The position numbers were made by a program, and so were the translations under genes. From assembly GCA_017354575.1 (NCBI GenBank), contig JAFMQP010000177.1:1-7989 (forward strand): a stretch of DNA of 7,989 nucleotides, read 5' to 3'. Origin of the DNA: Acidothermales bacterium (lineage in GTDB: Bacteria; Actinomycetota; Actinomycetes; Streptosporangiales; WHST01). Shown one piece after another: positions 1 to 6,139 of this stretch (the stretch's first letter is position 1; the number at the start of each line of letters is the position of its first letter). A model generated the notes under the pieces. The model was not told where the DNA came from, made no database searches, and saw only the letters and a program-made list of their open reading frames with translations.

Positions 1-2
1 CC

Positions 3-43
3 GGCGCTGAGCCGAGCCTGAGAAGGGGCAGGCTCAGGGCGCC
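3..43 (-). terminator. Hairpin at the 3' end of the histidine kinase gene, possible terminator
   Basis: Two alternative stems are visible. One is a perfect 7-bp stem pairing 14-20 (GAGCCTG) with 29-35 (CAGGCTC) around an 8-nt loop. The other pairs 7-13 (CTGAGCC) with 31-37 (GGCTCAG) and can be lengthened by the GGCG/CGCC ends with a bulge. They share bases, so only one can form at a time. The structure overlaps the TGA stop of the kinase (34-36, minus strand), where a terminator of the two-component operon would be expected. No T-tract can be judged because the window ends. Calling it a terminator is inference. Confidence 0.4.
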
Positions 44-1464
44 GTACGGGCACCCTCCCGGGTGCCCGCGGCGTCCACGGGGCGCTCGCCGAGCGGCAGG
101 CGGACGACGAACCGCGCGCCGGGCCCGTTGTCCTCGACGGACACCTCGCCGCGATGGGCGGTGACGATGTCGTGCACGATCGCGAGCCCCAGGCCGTGTC
201 CGCCCGCGTCCCTGCTGCGCGCCTCGTCCAGCCGGGTGAACCGTTCGAAGACGCGGCGCCGGTCGGCGGGCGCGATGCCGGGCCCGTCGTCGGCGACGGC
301 GAGCGTCGCGGACGAGCCGTCGGCTGCGAGCGTGACGTCGACGCGGCTCGCGGCGTGCCGGATGGCGTTGTCGAGCAGGTTGCGCACCACGCGGGTGAGC
401 GCGTCCGGGTCGCCGACGACGCGGGCCGCGGCGAGCTCGCCCTCCCCGATCTCGACGCGCGCCCAGCGGCGCGCCTGCCGCACCTCCACGAACAGGATCT
501 CCTCGAGGTCGACCGGCTCGTGGCGCAGCCACGGGTCGGCGTCCAGCCGGGCCAGCTGGACGAGGTCGTCGACGAGGCGCGACAGCCGCAGCACGTCCGC
601 GTGCAGGTCGGGCACGGCCGCGGCGAACGCGGGGTCGTCGGGGTGCCGCATCGCCACCTCGAGCTGCGTGCGGATCGCGGCGAGCGGGCTGCGCAGCTCG
701 TGCGCGGCGTCCGCGACGAACTGCTGCTGCCGCCTGCCCGCGCCGTGCAGCCGGCGCAGCAGGTCGTTGAACGTCTCGGCCAGCCGGTGCAGCTCGTCGT
801 GCGTGCCGGACGGCGTGAGCCGGAGCCGGAGGTCGGTGGTGCTCACCGCGGCGACCTGTCGGCGCAGCGACTCCACCGGCTGCAGCGCCCGCCCGACGAG
901 CAGCCAGCCGACGATCCCGAGCAGGACGACGATGACGGGGACGCCGATGGCGAGCGTCGTCACCAGGTCGCCGACGCTGTCCTGGATGTCGTCGACGGGG
1001 CGGCCCACGTAGACGGTCAGGTGCCGGTCGCCGCTCACGCGTTCGGCGACGACCCGGTAGGTCTCGGCCTCCTCACCGACTCGGACGCCGCCCACCGTCC
1101 GGATCGTCGAGTGCTCCGCGGCCGCGGGCGTGAACCTGAAGATGCGGTGCCGGCCGGTGACGTTCGTGGAGGCGGCGTAGACCCGCCCGTCCGGCCGGAC
1201 CACCTGGACGATCTCGCCGACCCGGCCGGCCGGGATGCCGCGGCGGATGTCGTCGCCGGTGGAGGCTGCGGCGACGTCGCTCGCCCGTTGCCGCAGCGTG
1301 CCGTCGAGCGCGCTGGTGAGCCCGCTCTGGATACGCACCACGAGCAGGATCGCCGCCAGCGCGGCGCCGATGGCGATGACGAGGGTCGCGGCGGCCGTCA
1401 GCCGGGCGCGCAGCGAGCGGCTCCACCACCAGGACGGCGGGCGCGGGCGGGCGAGGTCAGGCAT
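34..1464 (-). CDS. Two-component sensor histidine kinase (membrane-bound, HAMP + HisKA + HATPase)
   Basis: This 476-residue protein is a complete sensor kinase that would autophosphorylate on a histidine and pass the phosphate to the regulator encoded just upstream. Domains in order: a short Arg/Trp-rich cytoplasmic N-terminus; TM1 about 23-43; an extracytoplasmic sensor segment about 45-165 without a motif I recognise; TM2 about 168-190; HAMP about 191-243; an H-box with phospho-accepting His255 in ADAAHELRSPLAAIR; an N-box (RNLLDNAIRHA, Asn362/Asn366); G1 (ADDGPGIA, 391-398); an F-box (VFERFTRLDEAR); and G2 (GGHGLGLAIV, 421-430). The ATG at 1464 lies inside the end of the regulator gene (8-bp overlap, ATGCCTGA), so the two are probably translationally coupled. 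It resembles the large actinobacterial OmpR-linked kinase family, but the stimulus cannot be inferred. Nothing links it to purine metabolism except proximity. Confidence 0.95.
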   Translation of the reverse strand: MPDLARPRPPSWWWSRSLRARLTAAATLVIAIGAALAAILLVVRIQSGLTSALDGTLRQRASDVAAASTGDDIRRGIPAGRVGEIVQVVRPDGRVYAASTNVTGRHRIFRFTPAAAEHSTIRTVGGVRVGEEAETYRVVAERVSGDRHLTVYVGRPVDDIQDSVGDLVTTLAIGVPVIVVLLGIVGWLLVGRALQPVESLRRQVAAVSTTDLRLRLTPSGTHDELHRLAETFNDLLRRLHGAGRRQQQFVADAAHELRSPLAAIRTQLEVAMRHPDDPAFAAAVPDLHADVLRLSRLVDDLVQLARLDADPWLRHEPVDLEEILFVEVRQARRWARVEIGEGELAAARVVGDPDALTRVVRNLLDNAIRHAASRVDVTLAADGSSATLAVADDGPGIAPADRRRVFERFTRLDEARSRDAGGHGLGLAIVHDIVTAHRGEVSVEDNGPGARFVVRLPLGERPVDAAGTREGARTAP

Positions 1465-2134
1465 CGTGGCGACCGAGCAGGTATCCGGCGCCGCGGACGG
1501 TGCGGATGGACTTGCAGCCGAACGGCGCGTCGACCTTCTTGCGCAGGTATCCGACGTAGACCTCGACCAGGTTGGGGTCGCCGCGGAAGTCCTCGGCCCA
1601 GACGTGCGTCAGGATCTGGTTCTTGCTGACCACGCGGCCGTGGTTGCGCATCAGGTACTCGAGCAGGGCGAACTCGCGCGGGGTGAGCGGGATGTCCCGC
1701 TCGCCGCGACGGCAGGTGTGCGCCGCCGGGTCGAGCTCGAGGTCGTCGACGTTCAGCACGGCGGGACGCTCGGGCGCGCCCCGGCGCAGCAGCGCCCGCA
1801 GCCGGGCGACGAGCACGACGAAGTGGAACGGCTTGGTGAGGTAGTCGTCCGCGCCGAGGTCGAGCGCGTCCGCCTCGTCGTACTCGCCGTCCTTCGCGGT
1901 GAGCATGAGGATGGGTGTCCAGACACCGGCGTCGCGCAGCCGGCGCGCGACGTCGTAGCCGTTCATCTTGGGCAGCATGATGTCCAGGATGACGACGTCG
2001 TACGGGTACTCCTTGGCCTGCCAGAAGCCCTCGGCGCCGTCGCTCACGTGGTCGACGGCGAAGCCCTCGGCGCCGAGCCCCCGCACCAGCGCCTTCGCGA
2101 GGCTCTCCTCGTCCTCGACCAGCAGTACGCGCAC
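1457..2134 (-). CDS. OmpR/PhoB-family response regulator
   Basis: This is a 225-residue DNA-binding regulator and the partner of the downstream kinase. The receiver domain is about 1-115, with acidic pocket Glu7/Asp8 (VLLVEDEE), phospho-acceptor Asp51 (VVILDIMLPKMNG), Thr79 (LMLTAKD) and Lys101 (YLTKPF). A winged-helix DNA-binding domain spans about 126-222 (LTPREFALLEYLM, the VEVYVGYLRKK recognition region, and the IRTVRGAGYLL wing). I chose the GTG at 2134 because GGAGAGG (plus-strand 2143-2149) lies 8 nt upstream and the protein then begins directly with the first receiver strand, VRVLLVEDEE. In-frame ATGs at 2158 and further upstream would add 8-29 unconserved residues and lack a good ribosome-binding site. 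The gene is transcribed divergently from purQ across a 104-bp gap, so autoregulation through that gap is possible but not shown. Confidence 0.95.
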   Translation of the reverse strand: MRVLLVEDEESLAKALVRGLGAEGFAVDHVSDGAEGFWQAKEYPYDVVILDIMLPKMNGYDVARRLRDAGVWTPILMLTAKDGEYDEADALDLGADDYLTKPFHFVVLVARLRALLRRGAPERPAVLNVDDLELDPAAHTCRRGERDIPLTPREFALLEYLMRNHGRVVSKNQILTHVWAEDFRGDPNLVEVYVGYLRKKVDAPFGCKSIRTVRGAGYLLGRHDA

Positions 2135-2238
2135 CGTCGTCCCCTCTCCCGTCGACATCCCAGTGTGCGCCATCGGCTCGCCGACCTGCCCGATATCCTC
2201 GAACCGTCGGCCGTCACCCACCCCCGGAGTCGCAACGG
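2135..2238. promoter_or_regulatory. Divergent intergenic region between response regulator and purQ
   Basis: This 104-bp gap must hold the start signals for both directions. For the regulator, GGAGAGG (minus strand, 2143-2149) is a good Shine-Dalgarno site. For purQ, GGAG at 2226-2229 lies 9 nt before the ATG. A TATCCT hexamer at 2194-2199 fits the actinobacterial -10 pattern TANNNT on the plus strand and could serve purQ with a leader of about 35 nt, but no convincing -35 precedes it. A short direct repeat CCGTC-GG-CCGTC lies near 2205-2217. No PurS-like coding sequence ends here. Confidence 0.4.
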
Positions 2239-2916
2239 ATGTCGTCTCGCGTAGGCGTGGTCACCTTTCCAGGATCGCTCGACGACCGCGACGCCCAGCG
2301 CGCCGTCCGGCTGGCCGGCGGCGAGCCGGTCGCGCTGTGGCACGGCGACGACGACCTGCACGGCGTCGCCGCGGTGGTGCTGCCCGGCGGGTTCTCGTAC
2401 GGCGACTACCTGCGCTGCGGCGCGATCGCCCGGTTCGCGCCCGTGATGTCGGCGGTGGTGCGGGAGGCGCGGCGGGGGCTGCCGGTACTGGGCGTCTGCA
2501 ACGGGTTCCAGGTGCTCTGCGAGGCGCACCTGCTGCCCGGCGCGTTGATCCGCAACGACAGCAGGCACTTCGTCTGCCGCGACCAGCGGCTGCGGGTCGA
2601 GAGCACCGACAGCGCGTGGACGGCCGGTTACGCCGTCGGCCAGGAGGTCGTCATCCCGCTGAAGAACGGCGAGGGCGGCTACGTCGCCGACCCCGCGACG
2701 CTGGACCGGCTGGAGGGCGAGGGCCACGTCGTCGTCCGGTACCTCGACGTCAACCCGAACGGGTCGGCGCGCGACATCGCCGGCGTCCGCAACGAGGCCG
2801 GCAACGTGGTCGGCCTGATGCCGCACCCTGAGCACGCCGTCGACGCCCTGACCGGACCCGGCACCGACGGCCTGCCGTTCTTCACCTCGGTGCTGGACGA
2901 CCTGGTGCGCGCATGA
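2239..2916 (+). CDS. purQ: Phosphoribosylformylglycinamidine synthase subunit PurQ (glutaminase)
   Basis: PurQ is the class I glutamine amidotransferase subunit of FGAM synthase. It hydrolyses glutamine and channels ammonia to PurL, which converts FGAR to FGAM using ATP in the cytoplasm. The 225-residue protein is full length for the family. Visible signatures are the N-terminal VGVVTFPGSLDDRDA, the oxyanion-strand region LPGGFSYGDYLRCGAIA (48-64), the nucleophile Cys87 in GVCNGFQVL, the segment LIRNDSRHFVCR (103-114), and the C-terminal catalytic His196/Glu198 in GLMPHPEHA. The ATG at 2239 has GGAG 9 nt upstream and gives the expected N-terminus. purL follows 112 bp downstream of the stop. 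In many actinobacteria purS lies immediately upstream of purQ; here that position is a divergent response-regulator gene. Confidence 0.97.
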   Translation: MSSRVGVVTFPGSLDDRDAQRAVRLAGGEPVALWHGDDDLHGVAAVVLPGGFSYGDYLRCGAIARFAPVMSAVVREARRGLPVLGVCNGFQVLCEAHLLPGALIRNDSRHFVCRDQRLRVESTDSAWTAGYAVGQEVVIPLKNGEGGYVADPATLDRLEGEGHVVVRYLDVNPNGSARDIAGVRNEAGNVVGLMPHPEHAVDALTGPGTDGLPFFTSVLDDLVRA

Positions 2917-2928
2917 CCGCCTACCCGT

Positions 2929-2962
2929 CACGGGTTGATCATGTTCTCATGATCAACCCGTG
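2929..2962. repeat. Perfect 15-bp inverted repeat with 4-nt loop between purQ and purL
   Basis: The arm CACGGGTTGATCATG (2929-2943) is an exact reverse complement of CATGATCAACCCGTG (2948-2962), separated by TTCT. As RNA this is a very stable 15-bp stem with a tetraloop. It starts 12 nt after the purQ stop and ends 66 nt before the chosen purL GTG. The centre is AT-rich compared with its surroundings. There is no following T-tract, so it is not a classical intrinsic terminator. It could be a dispersed palindromic repeat, an mRNA-stability element, a partial terminator, or an operator. I see no clear target-site duplication, although ACCCGT occurs both just before it (2923-2928) and at its right end (2956-2961). 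The inverted repeat is directly seen; any role is inference. Confidence 0.9.
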
Positions 2963-3028
2963 CTTCACACAGGCTGCAGGTCGTGGGAAGGCGGGGTTCG
3001 TCGTGGGAAGCACCGAGGCGGCGGCCGG

Positions 3029-5302
3029 GTGAGCACCACGACGTCGCCGCGGCTCGACACGGTCGAGCGGGCGGCCGCGACGCCGGAGATCGAGCTGCCG
3101 TACGCCGAGCTGGGCGTCACGACCGACGAGTACGCGCGGATCCGCGCGATCCTCGGCCGGCGGCCGACGGCGAGCGAGCTCGCCATGTACTCGGTGATGT
3201 GGAGCGAGCACTGCTCGTACAAGTCCAGCAAGGTGCACCTGCGCAGGTTCGCCGAGATCCCCGCCGAGACGCGGGTCGGCAAGCTGCTCGCCGGCATCGG
3301 CGAGAACGCCGGCGTCGTCGACATCGGCCAGGGCTACGCCGTCACGTTCAAGGCCGAGTCGCACAACCACCCGTCGTACGTCGAGCCGTACCAGGGCGCG
3401 GCGACCGGGGTCGGCGGCATCGTCCGCGACATCCTCGCCATGGGGGCGCGCCCGATCGGCGTGATGGACGCGCTGCGCTTCGGCCCCGCGGACGCGCCCG
3501 ACACCGCACGCGTACTGCCCGGCGTCGTCGCCGGCGTCGGCGGCTACGGCAACTGCCTCGGCCTGCCGAACATCGGCGGCGAGGTGTCGTTCGACCCCTG
3601 CTACCTCGGCAACCCGCTCGTCAACGCGCTCTGCGTCGGCGTGCTGCGGCACGAGGACCTCAAGCTCGCGCAGGCGCCGGGGCCGGGCAACAAGGTGATC
3701 CTGTACGGCGCCAAGACCGGCGGCGACGGCATCGGCGGCGCATCGGTGCTGGCGTCCGCGACGTTCGACGCCGAGGGCAAGCCCGCCAAGCGGCCGAGCG
3801 TGCAGATCGGCGACCCCTTCACCGAGAAGCTGCTGATCGAGTGCTCGCTCGAGCTGTTCCGCGACGACCTCGTCGTCGGCATCCAGGACCTCGGTGCGGC
3901 GGGACTGTCCTGTGCCACGAGCGAGCTCGCGTCCGCCGGCACCGGCGGCATGGACGTGACGCTCGACGACGTCCCGCTGCGCGATCCCTCGCTCACGCCC
4001 GAAGAGATCCTGATGAGCGAGTCGCAGGAACGCATGATGGCCGTCGTCGAGCCGGGCAAGGTCGACGCGTTCCTCGCCACCTGCGCCAAGTGGGAGGTCG
4101 AGGCCACCGTCGTCGGCACCGTCACCGGCACGGGACGGCTGCGCATCGCCTGGCACGGCGAGACGATCGTGGACGTCCCGCCGCGTACGGTCGCGCACGA
4201 GGGCCCCGTCTACGAGCGGCCGTACGAACGCCCCGAGTCGCTGGATGCGTTGCGGCGTAACGATCCTGGCGTGCTGCCGCGCCCGTCGTCCGGCGCCGAG
4301 CTGCGCGCGTCGCTGCTACGGGTCGTCGCCGCGCCGGAGCAGGCGGCGAAGAGCTGGGTCACCGACCAGTACGACAGATACGTCCTCGGCAACACCGTGC
4401 TGGCCACGCCGGACGACGCCGGCGTGCTGCGCGTCGACGAGGAGACCGGGCTCGGCATCGCGCTCTCGCTCGACGGCAACGGCCGGCAGTGCGCGCTCGA
4501 CCCCTACACCGGTGCGCAGCTCGTGCTCGCGGAGGCGTACCGGAACGTCGCGGTGAAGGGCGCACGACCGCTGGCGGTGACCGACTGCCTCAACTTCGGC
4601 TCGCCGGAGGAGCCCGGCGTGATGTGGCAGTTCACCGAGACGATCCGCGGCCTCGTCGACGGGTGCGGCGAGCTGGGCGTGCCGGTCACCGGCGGCAACG
4701 TCAGCTTCTACAACCAGACCGGCGACACCCAGATCCACCCGACGCCCGTCGTCGGCGTCCTCGGCGTCCTCGACGACGTGCGGCGCCGGGTGCCCGCCGG
4801 CCTGGTCGACGGCGGCTCGCTGTTCCTCGTCGGCGAGACGCGTGACGAGCTCGGCGGTTCGGCGTGGGCGCACGTCGAGCACGGCCACCTCGGTGGTGCG
4901 CCGCCGCGCGTCGACCTCGCGGCCGAGCGCGCCCTGGCCGAGCTGGTGCACGGGCTCGCCGCCCGCGGTGCGGCGCTCGCCGCGCACGACCTGTCCGGCG
5001 GCGGGCTCGCCCAGGCACTGGTGGAGAGCTGTCTCGCGGGCGGCGTCGGTGCCACCGTGGCGCTGCCCGCCGGCGTCGACCCGTTCGTCGCGCTGTTCAG
5101 CGAGTCGTCCGCCCGGGCACTGGTGCTCGTCCGGCCCGAGGACGCCGATCCGCTGACCGCGCGGTGCGCCGAGCTCGCCCTGCCGGTCGCGCGGCTGGGC
5201 GACGCCGGGGGTGACGTGCTATCCGTGACGGGGTTCTTCGACGTCCCGCTCGCCGAACTGCGCGAGACGCACGAGGGCACGCTGCCGCGCCTGTTCGGCT
5301 AA
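3029..5302 (+). CDS. purL: Phosphoribosylformylglycinamidine synthase subunit PurL
   Basis: PurL is the synthetase subunit of FGAM synthase: FGAR + ATP + ammonia (from PurQ glutamine hydrolysis) gives FGAM. With the GTG at 3029 it has 757 residues, typical of the small-type PurL that normally needs PurQ and PurS. Motifs include MWSEHCSYKSSK (57-68, with the likely catalytic His61), AESHNHP (109-115), GVGGIVRDILAMGARP, GGDGIGGAS (231-239), GIQDLGAAGLSCATSELA, and SESQERM (330-336). The second half repeats the AIRS/PurM-like fold with VTDCLNFGSPE, GGNVSFYNQT and AAHDLSGGGLAQA. I prefer the GTG at 3029 because GAGG at 3015-3018 lies 10 nt upstream and the sequence then fits the family N-terminus. 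An upstream in-frame GTG at 2960 lies inside the hairpin arm and would add 23 unconserved residues. The stop TAA overlaps the stop of the convergent Uma2 gene. Confidence 0.97.
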   Translation: MSTTTSPRLDTVERAAATPEIELPYAELGVTTDEYARIRAILGRRPTASELAMYSVMWSEHCSYKSSKVHLRRFAEIPAETRVGKLLAGIGENAGVVDIGQGYAVTFKAESHNHPSYVEPYQGAATGVGGIVRDILAMGARPIGVMDALRFGPADAPDTARVLPGVVAGVGGYGNCLGLPNIGGEVSFDPCYLGNPLVNALCVGVLRHEDLKLAQAPGPGNKVILYGAKTGGDGIGGASVLASATFDAEGKPAKRPSVQIGDPFTEKLLIECSLELFRDDLVVGIQDLGAAGLSCATSELASAGTGGMDVTLDDVPLRDPSLTPEEILMSESQERMMAVVEPGKVDAFLATCAKWEVEATVVGTVTGTGRLRIAWHGETIVDVPPRTVAHEGPVYERPYERPESLDALRRNDPGVLPRPSSGAELRASLLRVVAAPEQAAKSWVTDQYDRYVLGNTVLATPDDAGVLRVDEETGLGIALSLDGNGRQCALDPYTGAQLVLAEAYRNVAVKGARPLAVTDCLNFGSPEEPGVMWQFTETIRGLVDGCGELGVPVTGGNVSFYNQTGDTQIHPTPVVGVLGVLDDVRRRVPAGLVDGGSLFLVGETRDELGGSAWAHVEHGHLGGAPPRVDLAAERALAELVHGLAARGAALAAHDLSGGGLAQALVESCLAGGVGATVALPAGVDPFVALFSESSARALVLVRPEDADPLTARCAELALPVARLGDAGGDVLSVTGFFDVPLAELRETHEGTLPRLFG

Positions 5303-5925
5303 CGGACGAGCTCGGCAGGCGTGAACGTCATCTCGTGCGGTTTGGTCACCGACACCACTCCGCTGCCGGTGACCCGTTCGACCTCGACGTAGGACCCGTC
5401 GTCACCCAGCTCCAGCACGGTGACCGACGGCTCGTCCGGGTCGACGATCCAGTACGAGGGCACCTTCGCGCGCTCGTAGAGGTTCCGCTCGGTGACGAGG
5501 TCGTGGCCGCGGTTGGACGGTGAGAGCACCTCGACCGCAAGCAGCGGCGGCGGCACAGGGCTGTCCGTGTCGTCGCGAGGGATGACGAGGACGTCCGGCT
5601 GTACCTGGCTGTGCGGCCCGGCGTCGACGTCGAACGGCGCGACGAGCACCTCGAGCTGCCGCGGCAGGATGTTGTACATGTTCGCGGCGAGCGTGGTCAC
5701 CGCCCGTTGGTGGATGTGGCTGGGCGCGGGGCTCGAGACGATGACTCCGTCGACCAGCTCATGCCGCCGGCCGTCGTCCGGCAGGGCGTCGAGGTCGGGG
5801 ACGTCGAAAGCCTCGGGCCGACCCAGATAGATCGTGCCGTCCACGATCTGCACGCGGGCGTCGCGCGGGTAGGCGGTCAGGTCGGCGATGGTCACCGAGC
5901 CGCAGTCCGTCGTCATGGCAGTCAT
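5299..5925 (-). CDS. Uma2 family (DUF820) PD-(D/E)XK-like endonuclease-fold protein
   Basis: This 208-residue protein matches the Uma2 family, a PD-(D/E)XK-nuclease-like fold often annotated as putative restriction endonuclease; the biological role is generally unknown. Seen in sequence: RRHELVDGVIVSSPAPSHIHQRA (about 53-75, Glu56), VQPDVLVIP (Asp111), LLAVEVLSPSNRG (Glu132), and ERAKVPSYWIVDPDEPSVTVLEL (Lys154), so the putative metal-binding and catalytic residues appear intact. I chose the ATG at 5925 because GAGGAG (plus-strand 5931-5936) lies 5 nt upstream; an in-frame ATG three codons later is also possible. The ORF continues upstream to 6108, but that extension has no ribosome site and is not family-like. 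The first 40 or so residues form an extension before the usual domain start, containing a short RVQIVDGTI segment that resembles RHELVDGVI 30 residues later. There is no partner methylase or toxin/antitoxin mate. It sits antisense between purine genes, suggesting an accessory insertion. Confidence 0.88.
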   Translation of the reverse strand: MTAMTTDCGSVTIADLTAYPRDARVQIVDGTIYLGRPEAFDVPDLDALPDDGRRHELVDGVIVSSPAPSHIHQRAVTTLAANMYNILPRQLEVLVAPFDVDAGPHSQVQPDVLVIPRDDTDSPVPPPLLAVEVLSPSNRGHDLVTERNLYERAKVPSYWIVDPDEPSVTVLELGDDGSYVEVERVTGSGVVSVTKPHEMTFTPAELVR

Positions 5926-6136
5926 GATCGCTCCTCGTTCGCTCCATCTGTCAAGCGTGGAGCAAGAGCGGCGGGATTCCGGTTGTCCACAACCGATCTG
6001 GGCACGTCCGGCGTGTCCTGCCACCGTCCACGGCGCGACGGTGGTCAACTGACGGCAGACGCCGGGGCGAGGGAGGGGAAGGCCTTCGCCCCGGCGTTGC
6101 CATCCCACCGTCGGCGCCGCGGCCTATGCTGCGGCC
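5926..6136. promoter_or_regulatory. Divergent intergenic region with three inverted repeats and a DnaA-box-like site
   Basis: This 211-bp gap separates the Uma2 and SCP-like start codons. Visible: GAGGAG (minus strand, 5931-5936), the Uma2 ribosome site; TTGACA on the minus strand (plus-strand 5949-5954), a perfect -35 hexamer with no good -10 at normal spacing; GGTTGT-CC-ACAACC (5981-5994), containing TTGTCCACA (5983-5991), which equals the actinobacterial DnaA-box consensus; an 8-bp inverted repeat CCACCGTC/GACGGTGG (6021-6028 with 6037-6044); a 12-bp inverted repeat (6059-6070 with 6086-6097); and TATGCT (6125-6130), a -10 for the downstream gene. I see no ORF that looks coding here. Confidence 0.6.
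6059..6097. repeat. 12-bp inverted repeat upstream of the SCP-like gene
   Basis: ACGCCGGGGCGA (6059-6070) is an exact reverse complement of TCGCCCCGGCGT (6086-6097) around a 15-nt purine-rich loop. It ends 27 nt before the TATGCT -10 hexamer, at about the -35 position, so it could be an operator. If transcribed, it would form a GC-rich hairpin without a U-tract. The symmetry is directly seen; the function is inference. Confidence 0.7.
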
Positions 6137-6139
6137 GTG
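6125..6139 (+). promoter_or_regulatory. Leaderless promoter -10 (TATGCT) at the SCP-like gene
   Basis: TATGCT (6125-6130) matches TANNNT and is followed by 6 nt (GCGGCC) and then the GTG start at 6137. In actinobacteria the transcription start usually lies about 6-7 nt after the -10, so the mRNA would begin at the start codon. No Shine-Dalgarno sequence precedes the GTG, which fits a leaderless transcript. The -35 region (about 6102-6107, ATCCCA) is weak. Confidence 0.65.

Noticed and set aside
154..1629. Long plus-strand open frame (491 codons) opposite the kinase gene
   Set aside because: It is an antisense shadow typical of high-GC genes; the low-complexity Arg/Ala/Val/Asp-rich translation resembles no family, while the minus strand encodes a canonical histidine kinase.
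2044..2931. Minus-strand frame of 295 codons across purQ into the regulator
   Set aside because: It covers purQ in antisense and the regulator out of frame; the translation shows no recognisable family.
2960..3028. Upstream GTG at 2960 as the purL start
   Set aside because: It lies inside the hairpin arm, lacks a ribosome site and adds 23 unconserved residues; the GTG at 3029 has GAGG at proper spacing.
2939..4198. Long minus-strand open frame (419 codons) opposite purL
   Set aside because: Its composition (His/Asp/Arg/Val-rich, no domain pattern) is that of a reverse-strand shadow, and purL is unmistakable on the plus strand.
5101..5302. Asp-to-Gly change in PurL AHDLSGGGLAQA (often HDLSDGG or HDLSEGG) as a sign of a defective enzyme
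   Set aside because: This position varies in the family and all other PurL motifs are intact, so loss of function is not supported.
5949..5954. TTGACA (minus strand) as a Uma2 promoter -35
   Set aside because: At 16-19 nt spacing no TANNNT -10 follows, and the implied start would fall at or inside the start codon region; kept only as a note.
5926..6108. Upstream extension of the Uma2 frame to 6108
   Set aside because: The 61 extra residues do not resemble the family, have no ribosome site and cross the inverted repeats; the ATG at 5925 has GAGGAG 5 nt upstream.
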